Assembly (NCBI GenBank): GCA_900763875.1
Contig: CAAFLX010000039.1
Location: forward strand, 54,920-118,919
DNA: 64,000 nt
Direction of reading: 5' to 3'
DNA from: Clostridia bacterium
GTDB taxonomy: Bacteria; Bacillota; Clostridia; Christensenellales; CAG-917
In this document: in pieces, positions 16,565 through 25,582 of the stretch
How positions within the stretch are numbered: the stretch's first letter is position 1
Layout of the letters: each line of letters opens with the position of its first letter
Position numbers and translations under genes: made by a program
Notes under the pieces: model-generated
Databases searched by the model: none
Told to the model about the DNA's origin: nothing
Seen by the model: the letters and a program-made list of their open reading frames with translations, nothing else

Positions 16565-17575
16565 TCAATTCAACTTTGCAAACTCACTTGAAGTAAGGAG
16601 TGGCACGCAGCACGCAGGCACGAGGGAAAAATCGCCTTTTTCGATTTTCTCTCTTGCGGCGGTAGAACTGACGTTGGCAAATACGCTCGGCTCGATAAAA
16701 AGCGTTTCAAAGCCGTGCTCGCGGTTGAACTTTGCCATATCTTCCTCATACGCCTTGTCCTCATCGCCGCGCAGACCTCTCACAAGCACGCTTGCACCGA
16801 CCTCGGCGGCAACTTCAACGGCATATTTTTCTGAATATATCGCCCTTGCGCCCTTCTTTTGCTCGCATACGCACTCGCAAAGCGCAAGACGTTGAGCAGG
16901 ATTGAACGTATAAGTTTTGTCGGGATTGACAAGACAGGCAACCACAACTTCGTCAAATGAGCAAAGAGCCTCATCAAGCACCGCCTCGTGTCCTTTTGTG
17001 AACGGGTCGAAACTGCCTGCCATAAGCGCAACGCTCTTGCGAGTGATAAACTCCGCAACAACGCTTCCCATTTTTTTTGTACGCTGCTTAAACCTCTTGT
17101 CTGTCAACTCGTATGTCTTTTCCGCGCCGTGCTCGAACACTATCACGCCGTCCTCGGCAAGCACGTCAAAATCGAAAATCATGCCGAGCGCAAGCTCTCC
17201 AAGCCCCGTCGCATACGGCGGATCGACAAAAATCATATCGTACTTTTTGCCCGTGACGTAGGCGTTGCGCAACACGCCGGAAAAGTCGGAATTGACCACC
17301 TTGTATTCAGCGTCTATACCCTGCAAGTTTTTGCGGATAAGGTCGATGCTGTCCTTGTTGTTGTCAACAAACACAACCTCTTTTGCGCCGCGCGAAATAC
17401 ACTCTATGCCAAGTGCTCCACTGCCTGCAAACAGGTCGAGCACCAGTGCGTCTTGACTGTATCCCTGCAAGACGTTGAACAACGTTTCTTTGATTCTCGT
17501 CGTTGTCGGGCGCACTCTGTCGTCCTTTGGCGAGGCGAGATTTTTGCCTCTGTATTTTCCTGCAACAACTCTCAT
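16565..17575 (-). CDS. RsmD-CoaD fusion: 16S rRNA m2G966 methyltransferase + phosphopantetheine adenylyltransferase
   Basis: One uninterrupted 336-residue frame holds two normally separate enzymes. Residues 1-180 are RsmD: MRVVAGKYRGKNL at the start, the SAM loop DLFAGSGALGIE (47-58) and the catalytic DPPY (118-121). Residues 181-336 are CoaD, which adenylates 4'-phosphopantetheine in CoA synthesis: AGSFDPFTKGH (186-196, with the TxGH-type site), VLVRGLRGDEDKAYEEDMA (263-281) and SSTAAREKI (303-311). There is almost no linker. The ATG at 17575 is chosen because a GGAGT RBS sits before it and RsmD proteins start MRVxxG. In most Clostridia rsmD and coaD are adjacent separate genes, so the fusion probably arose by loss of the stop. 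Confidence 0.92.
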   Translation of the reverse strand: MRVVAGKYRGKNLASPKDDRVRPTTTRIKETLFNVLQGYSQDALVLDLFAGSGALGIECISRGAKEVVFVDNNKDSIDLIRKNLQGIDAEYKVVNSDFSGVLRNAYVTGKKYDMIFVDPPYATGLGELALGMIFDFDVLAEDGVIVFEHGAEKTYELTDKRFKQRTKKMGSVVAEFITRKSVALMAGSFDPFTKGHEAVLDEALCSFDEVVVACLVNPDKTYTFNPAQRLALCECVCEQKKGARAIYSEKYAVEVAAEVGASVLVRGLRGDEDKAYEEDMAKFNREHGFETLFIEPSVFANVSSTAAREKIEKGDFSLVPACCVPLLTSSEFAKLN

Positions 17576-17642
17576 TTTGACTCCGATTATATTCTTCGAA
17601 TATAATGTTTTTCTCAATTAGGATAATTTTGTGCGTGCAAGA

Positions 17643-18224
17643 TCATTGCACGCCGCCACCGTAGTAGGGGTTTTCTTTGGTTTGCTCCTTGGTGACGATA
17701 CGTTTTTGGGTGACGAGCATATCCAGCGGCACGTCAAACTCGCTTGCTTCAAGCCCTTTGACTTCTTGACAATCAAACGCAAGACCGATGACGTAGCAAT
17801 CGTGCGTTGCAAGATATCTGTCATAATACCCCTTGCCGTGTCCGAGACGTTTCAAGCCGTCAAAAGCCACCATAGGCACAATCGCAACGTCGATATCCTC
17901 GACGGCGTGCGAGCCGACCGGCTCTAAAATGCCCCACCTATTTGTTTTGAAGTTGGAAAACGGCGTGATTGCAATTGCGCTCATATTCTCGCCCGACACT
18001 CTCGGCACGCAAACGACCTTTTCCGCCATCAGCGCAAGCCCCACGATTTCCTCGGTGTCCGGCTCGTTTTGAGTGCCTAGATACACGAAAACCTTGTGCG
18101 CATGCGTGAACTGTTCAATGGAAGAAAGTGCGTCTGCAATCGTTCCGCTCGCCCATTCCTTTTCGGCGTCGCTCATATTTGCAATTTGAGTTTTTGCAAG
18201 TTTTCTTGCTTGAATCTTGTCCAT
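17643..18224 (-). CDS. 5-formyltetrahydrofolate cyclo-ligase
   Basis: Uses ATP to convert 5-formyl-THF to 5,10-methenyl-THF, returning stored folate to the one-carbon pool. The 193-residue protein has the N-terminal basic helix (QARKLAKTQI), VFVYLGTQNEPDTEEI, the GILEPVG segment and the diagnostic AFDGLKRLGHGKGYYDRYL. The RBS AGGAAA precedes the ATG at 18224. It stands between alr (28 bases upstream) and the rsmD-coaD fusion, all on the same strand. Confidence 0.93.
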   Translation of the reverse strand: MDKIQARKLAKTQIANMSDAEKEWASGTIADALSSIEQFTHAHKVFVYLGTQNEPDTEEIVGLALMAEKVVCVPRVSGENMSAIAITPFSNFKTNRWGILEPVGSHAVEDIDVAIVPMVAFDGLKRLGHGKGYYDRYLATHDCYVIGLAFDCQEVKGLEASEFDVPLDMLVTQKRIVTKEQTKENPYYGGGVQ

Positions 18225-18252
18225 TTTCCTATAAAAAACCGTGGTTTTTTTG

Positions 18253-19260
18253 TTATTTTTCTATATATTTTTGCACGATCCTGCCGTGCAAGGAAGTCAT
18301 AACGGCATATTCGATAGTGCCTCTTTCTTTTGCAACTTGCTCTATGGTATCGCCGTCAAACAGCGTGACTTTTTCATCGATTTGAGCTGAAAAATCGCCC
18401 GTATCCACCAAAAAGCAATCCATACACACACCCAAAACTCTGCACTTGCGCGCGCCTATCCAAACCGACGAGGGAGTTTCTCTTGCGATGCCGTCCGCAT
18501 AACCGCCAAACACCACCGCAACGTTCGTATCACGCTTTAATTCAACGCCGCCATAGCCCACTTTATCGCCTTTTTTGAGAGATTTTGACTCAACAACTTG
18601 CGAGTGAGCGCTCATTGCGCCCTCGTATGCCTTTACGCCAAGGCGCACTTTGTCGTATCTCAAATTCTCGCAATCGAGAAAACGGCTTGAAGCAAGGTGC
18701 ATTTTTGCAAGCGGATAGACGTTTTTCACCACGCTTGCAAGCCTCTCGAACCGTGCGATTTGTTCGGGCGTATCGTCACGAAGGTGCGAGTACACCCCAA
18801 CGACGTTGAGCGCAAGGGCTTTGATTTTTGGCAAAACCTTTTCAAGTTGCCAAGGCGAAAACCCTAGCCTGTGCATACCGCAATCCACCTTGATTTGCAC
18901 TTTGACAAGTTGCGGATTTATTCGTTTTTGCCTCGTTAGATTCTCGATTTCGACAATTTGCTGCTCATTGTGAAGTGAAATCGTCAAATCGTTGTCGCAC
19001 GCCTTTGCAATCTCGCAAGGGCAAAGCGCAAGCGTGAGAATTTCCTTTTTTATCCCTGCTCGCCTAAGGCGCAAGCCTTCTTCGAGCGTTTCAACGCCAA
19101 AGCCGCCCACTTCGTTCTCAACGTATTTTGCAACCTTGCAAAGTCCGTGCCCGTAAGCGTCTGCTTTCACCATCAAAATTATGGGCACACCCACCTTCTT
19201 TTTGACGGTAACGACGTTGTTTTTTATTGTGTTCAAATTGATTTCAACGACGATTTTTAT
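18253..19260 (-). CDS. alr: Alanine racemase, probable non-canonical start (AUA) or frameshifted start
   Basis: PLP enzyme that makes D-alanine for peptidoglycan. VKADAYGHG carries the PLP lysine, KVDCGMHRLGF is the middle signature, YGGVELKR and GGYADGIAR give the second active-site region, and RVLGVCMDCFLVD follows. At 327-336 residues it is compact for the family (about 370). The usual N-terminal strand (here VVEINLNTIKNNV) needs translation to begin upstream of the first conventional codon, a TTG at 19236. The only codon well placed behind the GAGGTGG RBS (19266-19272) is ATA at 19258-19260. An ATG at 19274 opens only five codons in another frame. So either AUA is used or a one-base indel is present. 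Confidence 0.85.
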   Translation of the reverse strand: MKIVVEINLNTIKNNVVTVKKKVGVPIILMVKADAYGHGLCKVAKYVENEVGGFGVETLEEGLRLRRAGIKKEILTLALCPCEIAKACDNDLTISLHNEQQIVEIENLTRQKRINPQLVKVQIKVDCGMHRLGFSPWQLEKVLPKIKALALNVVGVYSHLRDDTPEQIARFERLASVVKNVYPLAKMHLASSRFLDCENLRYDKVRLGVKAYEGAMSAHSQVVESKSLKKGDKVGYGGVELKRDTNVAVVFGGYADGIARETPSSVWIGARKCRVLGVCMDCFLVDTGDFSAQIDEKVTLFDGDTIEQVAKERGTIEYAVMTSLHGRIVQKYIEK

Positions 19261-19328
19261 AACCCACCTCGCATATATCTTATGTTGTTAGGCGGCAAAA
19301 ATCGCACGTTTTTCGCTTATAAAAGCGG

Positions 19329-19808
19329 TTATTTTTTGTCCTTGTTTTTCTTTTCGGGAGTGAACACCTCGACAATGACCTCTCCGATATGGTTGCGCAT
19401 CTCGTGAATGAAGTCGTCGGTCTTTTGCGGCGCGATATTCACCTTGAAACTCATCTCGCCGTCTTGCGCCTTTATCCCCTTTGTGATGAGATAAATCTCG
19501 CCTGTTAAGCTGTTTTGTTTGATGCAAATGATGTCGTCATAGCTCATTTTGTCCACAAAAAAGCCGAGCACGGACACGAATTTGTCTTTTTTGAATCCGT
19601 AATAACTGTTAAACAGCACAAGCAAAGCGGCAACGGCAATGATAAGTGCCGCAACGATAGACACCCACGCCACGGCAGGTTGCTGAGTTGCAACGCCGTT
19701 TGCTCCTGCAAGCATAGCAATATCAAGTGCCATTACTGCAAGTGCGCCAAGCACGACCAAAACCACAATGATTGTTTTGACGATGCCAAAATTCATTCTA
19801 AACTTCAT
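19329..19808 (-). CDS. Small membrane protein with PH-like domain
   Basis: 159 residues: two membrane helices (about residues 9-31 and 47-67), then a cytoplasmic beta-rich domain (YYGFKKDKFVSVLGFFVDKMSYDDIICIKQ...) that looks like the small bacterial PH-type domains, and a Lys-rich tail. No catalytic motif was seen. The RBS AGGAG precedes the ATG at 19808. Downstream on the same strand come alr and the folate and CoA genes. Function unknown. Confidence 0.65.
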   Translation of the reverse strand: MKFRMNFGIVKTIIVVLVVLGALAVMALDIAMLAGANGVATQQPAVAWVSIVAALIIAVAALLVLFNSYYGFKKDKFVSVLGFFVDKMSYDDIICIKQNSLTGEIYLITKGIKAQDGEMSFKVNIAPQKTDDFIHEMRNHIGEVIVEVFTPEKKNKDKK

Positions 19809-19899
19809 ACTGACTCCTAATACACTGCAAATATTTCCGTCTTTTGCGTTTTTAGATACAAAGTATTCTATTTATCATTCGCCTCGATTTTCCAATGTC

Positions 19900-20925
19900 T
19901 TATTTTTGCTCGTCGTACTCTCTTGAATATTCCTCGATTGTGATTTGCTTTTCGTCAAGGCTGTCCGATTCGACGTCGCTCACTTCTTGTTGCTCTGCCC
20001 TAAAACCGTATGCAACGGTGTTTATAACCGTCGTTGAATCGGTGTAGAAACTGAAACCTTTGGTCTTGTAGTAGCCGATAAGCTCGATTGCACGGAGCAT
20101 AAAATAATAGAGGCTCGGCAAAATCAAGGACATAAGACCGCCTGTGGGAATCGCAAACGCCGTCGTGCAAAGATAAACGATTGAAAAAGTTATCACATAG
20201 GACTTGAAAAGTCCGCGCACGTTGCTCTTGACATAGGTCAAACTTCTTGTAAAGCTCGTGTATGCGTTCTCCTCGGGGTGGAAAATCATTCTTGGCAACC
20301 ACCCTGCAAGCAAGGTTGCGCGCAAGGAGCAAATCGTGATGCCCACCACCAAAAGAATGGGAATCACAAAATATGCTATATGGTCGAAAAGTCCAAACAG
20401 AATTGCAAGCATAATCGTTGCCAAAATCAAGTCGATTGGCAAAGTTATCGTGAGTCTTGCCGCCGAGTATCTGCAACACTTCTTGAAGTTGAGAGCCATA
20501 TTGCTCGCAAAGCCGTAGCGCATATTTGACGCCATAAGATTGTTGATGACGTCGGCATTGACGTAGTAGGAAAGCCCAAACACAAAGCAATAAAACGAAT
20601 AGACGAATATGCCTGCAAACACAAGTCCCGTTGTGATACCGGGGTGTTGCGCCATAACGCCGAAGATGTCAAGCACGCTGTGCAACGAGTCGGAAATGGT
20701 TGCCCTAATCGAGGATTCGCCGCTCCACACCGAGGCGAGATTGTCCTTGATTGCCAAAACGTAGACGTTGACGTCGGACGATGCCGCAAGCACGTTCCAA
20801 ATCGGCAAAAGAATCGCCGCGCCGATTGCAAGCGACAACACTAGGGATATAACAATCCACAAGAAGATTTTGAATGCGTGTCCCATATTTGAAAACAACA
20901 GGGATAACGAATACTTAAATTCCAT
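19900..20925 (-). CDS. Polytopic membrane protein of unknown function (about six helices)
   Basis: 341 residues with about six hydrophobic segments. The first is at residues 17-43 (IFLWIVISLVLSLAIGAAILLP), others lie around 105-125, 165-195, 200-220 and 250-285, followed by an acidic cytoplasmic tail (from about residue 305). The N-terminal YSLSLLFSNMGHAFKIFLW and the middle FTRSLTYVKSNVRGLFKSY resemble segments seen in clostridial proteins of unassigned function. It pairs with the next upstream membrane protein (21117-21980), probably as partners. The RBS CGGAGAA precedes the ATG. Confidence 0.65.
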   Translation of the reverse strand: MEFKYSLSLLFSNMGHAFKIFLWIVISLVLSLAIGAAILLPIWNVLAASSDVNVYVLAIKDNLASVWSGESSIRATISDSLHSVLDIFGVMAQHPGITTGLVFAGIFVYSFYCFVFGLSYYVNADVINNLMASNMRYGFASNMALNFKKCCRYSAARLTITLPIDLILATIMLAILFGLFDHIAYFVIPILLVVGITICSLRATLLAGWLPRMIFHPEENAYTSFTRSLTYVKSNVRGLFKSYVITFSIVYLCTTAFAIPTGGLMSLILPSLYYFMLRAIELIGYYKTKGFSFYTDSTTVINTVAYGFRAEQQEVSDVESDSLDEKQITIEEYSREYDEQK

Positions 20926-20971
20926 ACTATTTATTCTCCGAGGTAATCCTCATATATTTTTTCAATACTAT

Positions 20972-21085
20972 TTGCAAATTATTTGTCCGTTTGCAAGCCA
21001 CTAGCGTATTTGCAACCTACTTGCCTACTGGCAACCTATTTACTTATTGACAACCAATTTTCCTATTTGCAACCCATTTGCAATC
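20972..21085. repeat. Degenerate 19-bp tandem repeat, six units
   Basis: Six consecutive 19-base units start at 20972, 20991, 21010, 21029, 21048 and 21067. Approximate consensus is TTGCAACCTATTTACYTAT. The units have drifted but the period is exact. It fills the gap between two membrane-protein genes of the same operon. Confidence 0.8.
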
Positions 21086-21116
21086 TATTTACACTTTAGA
21101 ATTGCATTTTGAGTCG

Positions 21117-21980
21117 TCATTTTGACCAAATATCCTTTTTCTTTTTCATTTCTAAATCCATACGCTCCGTGCCCGTGACCTCGTAGAAGATATTGTACAT
21201 CAGCGTGATGTAAAACGGCACGACGATGAGGAAGGATATTGTGTCCAGCAGCACCTCGGCAACGACGCCCGTGCTGAGCGACGAGGTGACAATCATACAA
21301 AGCTCAACCGGCAACACGGCAAGCAAAATGGTAAAGAACGTTTTTGTGATTTTGCCCGACATACTGCGCACGGCTTGTCGCAAAGCGGGTATCATCGGAA
21401 GCCCCGTATGCAAGCGATATGGCGGCCACAAAATGACGATTGACATCATTAGAATCATCAAACACTGCATTATCACAAGCGTGATTGACGAGAAAACAAG
21501 CCACGTAACCCTGTTTGGGAACACCACCCACCAAAGGTAGTACAGCGTTGTGCCCAATAGGTTGAAAAGCTCGAACGACACAAATGCGAGCAAACAAAAC
21601 GTGAGCGAAGTCAACAAGTTGAAATTGAGCCTTGTTTTGACTCTGCTCGGCGCGATTGAAAACACGCCTATGCGCATATGAGTGTCGATAACGCCGTACA
21701 TAATCGCCACGAAAAACACCAACAGCACCATTCCGACGATGCCGAGATACCAATAGGAAAACGGCAACTCGCGCATGCCGATATACATATCCGCGAAGTT
21801 TTTCGGATTGATTTTTTTATAGTCAAAGAGGTAGTAGAGCGTGGTTGCAGGCGAAATCAAAAACGGCAGCAGCAAGGCAGGCGCGACCGTCATAAGCATC
21901 AGATACGCGCCCTTATCGAAAAAATATTGCCAAGTTTGTTTGAAACAAAGGTTCTTTTTCGAGCTGTCCTTAATTCTCAC
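21117..21980 (-). CDS. Polytopic membrane protein of unknown function
   Basis: 287 residues with about six hydrophobic segments (for example ALLLPFLISPATTLYYLFDY, YLGIVGMVLLVFFVAIMYG, LLTSLTFCLLAFVSFELFNL). The C-terminus is lysine-rich. The start is a GTG at 21980 preceded by an excellent GAGGAGG RBS. It begins only 10 bases after the valS stop and so is very likely co-transcribed with valS. Likely partner of the membrane protein at 19900-20925. Confidence 0.65.
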   Translation of the reverse strand: MRIKDSSKKNLCFKQTWQYFFDKGAYLMLMTVAPALLLPFLISPATTLYYLFDYKKINPKNFADMYIGMRELPFSYWYLGIVGMVLLVFFVAIMYGVIDTHMRIGVFSIAPSRVKTRLNFNLLTSLTFCLLAFVSFELFNLLGTTLYYLWWVVFPNRVTWLVFSSITLVIMQCLMILMMSIVILWPPYRLHTGLPMIPALRQAVRSMSGKITKTFFTILLAVLPVELCMIVTSSLSTGVVAEVLLDTISFLIVVPFYITLMYNIFYEVTGTERMDLEMKKKKDIWSK

Positions 21981-21989
21981 GTTGCCTCC

Positions 21990-24614
21990 TCACTCGAACA
22001 TAGCGAGCTTATCTTTGAGTTTTGCAAGTTTCTCGTTTGCTTTTGCGAGCTTATCTTTCTCGTTGTCGATGAGCTTTTGCGGAGCTTTTGACACGAAACC
22101 GCTATTTGCGAGCAATCCCTCGGTTTTCTTGATGATTTGCAGAGTCTGCTCGATTTCCTGATTGATACGTTCTCTTTCCTTATCCTCATCGATAAGCTCA
22201 CCGAGCGGCACGAGGATTTCGGCGTCGTGGGTGACGATTGCGCTCACTTTTGCGCCAAGTCCGCTCCTATCCTCAACGAGCGTGATTTCGCCAACGCCCG
22301 CGAGTTTTTGGATATACGCGCTTGCCGAGCCGATAAATTTGGGGTCTTTTGCAATGATAAACGCATTGATTTTCTTTGAGGGCACGACGTTCATTTCGTT
22401 GCGCAAGTTGCGGATTGACGAGATAATCTCTCTCAACCCCTCGAATTGCGCCTCTTCCTTTCTGAAAACTCTATGTTTATTGTACGAGGGCCAATCCTCG
22501 ACCATAAGCACACTACCCTTTGGCGCGAACTTGGAGTAGATTTCCTCGGTGACGAACGGAATGAACGGGTGCAGCAGTTTGAGGATTTGAGTAAGCACGT
22601 ACGCAAGCATAGCGATAGCGTGGTTGTGCTGTTTTTTATCCTCGGAATAGAGCATAGTTTTGCTCATTTCGATATACCAATCGCAGAACTCGCTCCACAC
22701 AAAGTCGTAAAGTCTAGCGGCGGCAAGCCCGATTTCATATTTATTGAGGTTGATTGTAACTTCCTTAATGACGTCGTTTAGACGGGTTAGAATCCACTTA
22801 TCCGCGCCGTTGAACCTAGCGGGCAAAGTCAAATCGTCGCCGTCCTTGATGTTCATAATGACAAATCTTGACGCATTCCAAAGTTTATTGACAAAGTTTC
22901 TGCAACTCTCGATTTTGCCGTCGGTAAATCTCGTATCGCTACCGGGGGCGATGCCTGTTGCAAGCGAGAAACGCAACGCGTCCGCGCCGTACTTGTCGAT
23001 GATTTCAAGCGGATCTATGCCGTTGCCGAGGCTCTTTGACATTTTTCTGCCCTGAGCGTCGCGCACAAGACCGTGGATAAGCACTTCGCTAAACGGCACT
23101 TCGCCCATAAACTCGATGCCGCTGAAAATCATTCTGGCAACCCAGAAGAATATAATATCGTAGCCCGTCACAAGCACGTTGGAGGGATAGAAATAGCTCA
23201 AATTCTTCGTCTTTTTGGGGTATCCGAGGGTGCTGAACGGCCACAAAGCGGAGCTAAACCAAGTATCGAGCACGTCCTCGTCCTGACGGATATGACTTCC
23301 GCCGCACTTGGGGCAAACGTCCACCGCGGTTTTGGAAACGGTCATCTCGCCGCAGTCGTCGCAGTAGTAGGCAGGGATTCTGTGTCCCCACCAAAGCTGA
23401 CGAGAAATGCACCAGTCGCGGATATTCTCCATCCAGTTGAAGTAGGTATTTTCAAATCTTTTTGGGATAAACTCCGTCTTTTTGGAGCGCACCGCTTTGA
23501 TAGCAGGCTCGGCAAGCGGTTTCATTTTGACAAACCATTGCTTTGACACGAGGGATTCGACGGTTTCGCCGCAGCGATAGCAAGTGCCGACGTTGTGAGC
23601 ATACGGCTCGATTTTCACCATAAGACCGAGGGCTGTCAAGTCCTCGACGATAGTCTTTCTTGCGGTGAGCCTGTCCATACCCTTATACTTGCCGGCGTTC
23701 TCGTTCATAAGACCGTCCTCGCCGATAACCTGAATGACGGGCAAATCGTGGCGCAAGCCAAGCTCGAAGTCGTTGGGGTCGTGCGCAGGGGTAATCTTCA
23801 CCGCGCCCGTGCCGAAACCTATCTCACAATAATCGTCCGCAACAACGGGGATTTCCCTGTCGGTGAGCGGAAGTTTGACAGTTTTGCCGACGTACTTTGC
23901 CATTTTTTCGTCTTTGGGGTTGACGGCAACGGCGGTATCGCCGAGCATAGTTTCGGGACGAGTGGTTGCAATCACGATAGCGTCGTCCTCTCCGACCACG
24001 GGGTACTTATAATACCACAGGTTTGATTGTTGCTCCTCGTATTCGACCTCTGCGTCGCTAAGAGCGGTATGGCAATGCGGACACCAGTTGATGATACGAT
24101 TGCCCCTATAAATCAAGCCTTTTTTGTAGTAGCGCACAAACGCGTCAAGCACGGCGTTGGAGCAGTTTTCGTCCATAGTGAAAGCCGACTTCGACCAATC
24201 GCACGAAATGCCGAGTGCCTTTTGTTGCTCGACGATTCTGCCGCCGAATTGCTCTTTCCAATCCCAGGCGCGCTTCAAGAACCCTTCTCTGCCCACGTCG
24301 GTTTTTGTGAGTCCCTCTTCCTTTTTCATCCTCTCGACAACCTTGACTTCGGTTGCAATGGAGGCGTGATCGGTGCCGGGCATCCACAGTGTTTCATATC
24401 CGCTCATTCTCTTAAAGCGGATGATTACGTCTTGTATCGTTTCGTCAAGAGCGTGCCCCATATGAAGTTGCCCGGTGATGTTGGGCGGAGGCATCATAAC
24501 GGTGAACGGCTCTTTTTCGGGGTTTGGATGAGCTTCAAAAAACTTGCCCTTCATCCACTTGTCGTAGATGCGTTTTTCAAACTCCGGATTGTACGTTTTG
24601 TCCATATCCTGCAT
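21990..24614 (-). CDS. valS: Valyl-tRNA synthetase
   Basis: Charges tRNA-Val. The 874-residue class I synthetase is full length: PPPNITGQLHMGHAL (HIGH-type motif, about residues 45-59), the CP1 editing domain (TTRPETMLGDTAVAVNP and related), a Zn-ribbon-like CPHCHTA and CDDCGE...CPKCGG, WFSSALWPFSTLGYP, GRKMSKSLGNGIDP (KMSKS, about 525) and the C-terminal coiled-coil arm typical of ValRS. The RBS AAGGAGATATACAAC precedes the ATG. No T-box leader can be seen in the roughly 100 bases upstream. Confidence 0.98.
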   Translation of the reverse strand: MQDMDKTYNPEFEKRIYDKWMKGKFFEAHPNPEKEPFTVMMPPPNITGQLHMGHALDETIQDVIIRFKRMSGYETLWMPGTDHASIATEVKVVERMKKEEGLTKTDVGREGFLKRAWDWKEQFGGRIVEQQKALGISCDWSKSAFTMDENCSNAVLDAFVRYYKKGLIYRGNRIINWCPHCHTALSDAEVEYEEQQSNLWYYKYPVVGEDDAIVIATTRPETMLGDTAVAVNPKDEKMAKYVGKTVKLPLTDREIPVVADDYCEIGFGTGAVKITPAHDPNDFELGLRHDLPVIQVIGEDGLMNENAGKYKGMDRLTARKTIVEDLTALGLMVKIEPYAHNVGTCYRCGETVESLVSKQWFVKMKPLAEPAIKAVRSKKTEFIPKRFENTYFNWMENIRDWCISRQLWWGHRIPAYYCDDCGEMTVSKTAVDVCPKCGGSHIRQDEDVLDTWFSSALWPFSTLGYPKKTKNLSYFYPSNVLVTGYDIIFFWVARMIFSGIEFMGEVPFSEVLIHGLVRDAQGRKMSKSLGNGIDPLEIIDKYGADALRFSLATGIAPGSDTRFTDGKIESCRNFVNKLWNASRFVIMNIKDGDDLTLPARFNGADKWILTRLNDVIKEVTINLNKYEIGLAAARLYDFVWSEFCDWYIEMSKTMLYSEDKKQHNHAIAMLAYVLTQILKLLHPFIPFVTEEIYSKFAPKGSVLMVEDWPSYNKHRVFRKEEAQFEGLREIISSIRNLRNEMNVVPSKKINAFIIAKDPKFIGSASAYIQKLAGVGEITLVEDRSGLGAKVSAIVTHDAEILVPLGELIDEDKERERINQEIEQTLQIIKKTEGLLANSGFVSKAPQKLIDNEKDKLAKANEKLAKLKDKLAMFE

Positions 24615-24711
24615 GTTGTATATCTCCTTGCGCCTTTAGGCGACGTTGTAAAACTAGCAAAACAATCCGAGAAACGTCGTCTCTCGGAAAGCGTATTTTG
24701 TCAAAAAAAGA

Positions 24712-25437
24712 TTAGCCCTCGAAAGTGCCGTCCTTCTTTTCTTGAACGATTTTTTGATCTTCCGCCTTGACGGATTCGGCAGTTGCTGCCTCCATTTTGC
24801 CCTCTTTGACGAGTCTGACCTGCTTCATTGTTTCTTTAAGGTAACTAAAAGCAGCCGCATAACTTTGCGCGATACCCCAAGCGAGAATACCCCAGTCGGC
24901 GTACTGCACGTAGTCGTGGAAGAAAGCAAGTATGACGCCCACCGAAATCGTGAACGAGGACACCTTGCCAAGCCAATTCGCCTTCACCGTCGCTCCCTTC
25001 TTCAAAACGTAGAGCGCAATCATTGCTTGGATAAACTCTTTTGCAAAAATCAAAATCACAAACGCATAGTGCACAAACCACGGATTGTCGAGCGTGCCGT
25101 TTGCAACGAGGTTTTTGCCAAGCGGCGTAAGTCCCGTGCAGAACGCAAGGCAGGCAAGCACCGATACGTGCATAAGTTTGTCCGCAATCGGGTCAAGAAC
25201 CATGCCGATGCCGCTTTGCATATTGAATTTTCTTGCAATGTAGCCGTCAACCATATCGCTGCCCGATGCGAGGAAAAACACGCCGAGCGCGATGTAAAAG
25301 AGCAATTTGCTGTCCCTCACTCCGCCAAGAGCCATAAGCGTGACGAAGACGGGAACGCACAAAATGCGGAAATAAGTGATGATGTTCGGGATAGTCCAAA
25401 CTTCTTTGAAATCGACTTGTCCAAGTTTTTTTGCCAT
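24712..25437 (-). CDS. pgsA: CDP-diacylglycerol-glycerol-3-phosphate 3-phosphatidyltransferase
   Basis: Membrane enzyme making phosphatidylglycerophosphate, the precursor of phosphatidylglycerol and cardiolipin. The CDP-alcohol phosphotransferase motif is complete: DG-x2-AR-x8-G-x3-D-x3-D in DMVDGYIARKFN...GMVLDPIADK. Preceding it is WTIPNIITYFRI, typical of PgsA. About five membrane helices are seen. A hydrophilic tail of about 40 residues at the C-terminus is longer than usual. The ATG at 25437 is chosen over an upstream TTG because GGAG lies properly before it. It is divergent from a diacylglycerol-kinase-like gene. Confidence 0.93.
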   Translation of the reverse strand: MAKKLGQVDFKEVWTIPNIITYFRILCVPVFVTLMALGGVRDSKLLFYIALGVFFLASGSDMVDGYIARKFNMQSGIGMVLDPIADKLMHVSVLACLAFCTGLTPLGKNLVANGTLDNPWFVHYAFVILIFAKEFIQAMIALYVLKKGATVKANWLGKVSSFTISVGVILAFFHDYVQYADWGILAWGIAQSYAAAFSYLKETMKQVRLVKEGKMEAATAESVKAEDQKIVQEKKDGTFEG

Positions 25438-25582
25438 AAGATTCTCCAAATACTACGCACGCATACGAGCGTGCGCTCATAATTTACCCTATTATAACAA
25501 AAAAATATTGTTATGTAAACAATAAAATCTCGGCAAAACGCACAAAATACAGAAAACGTCAATATTATGCACCGAGGTGAAA

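Noticed and set aside
24615..24711. T-box or other leader for valS
   Set aside because: The gap to pgsA is under 100 bases and shows no conserved leader sequence.
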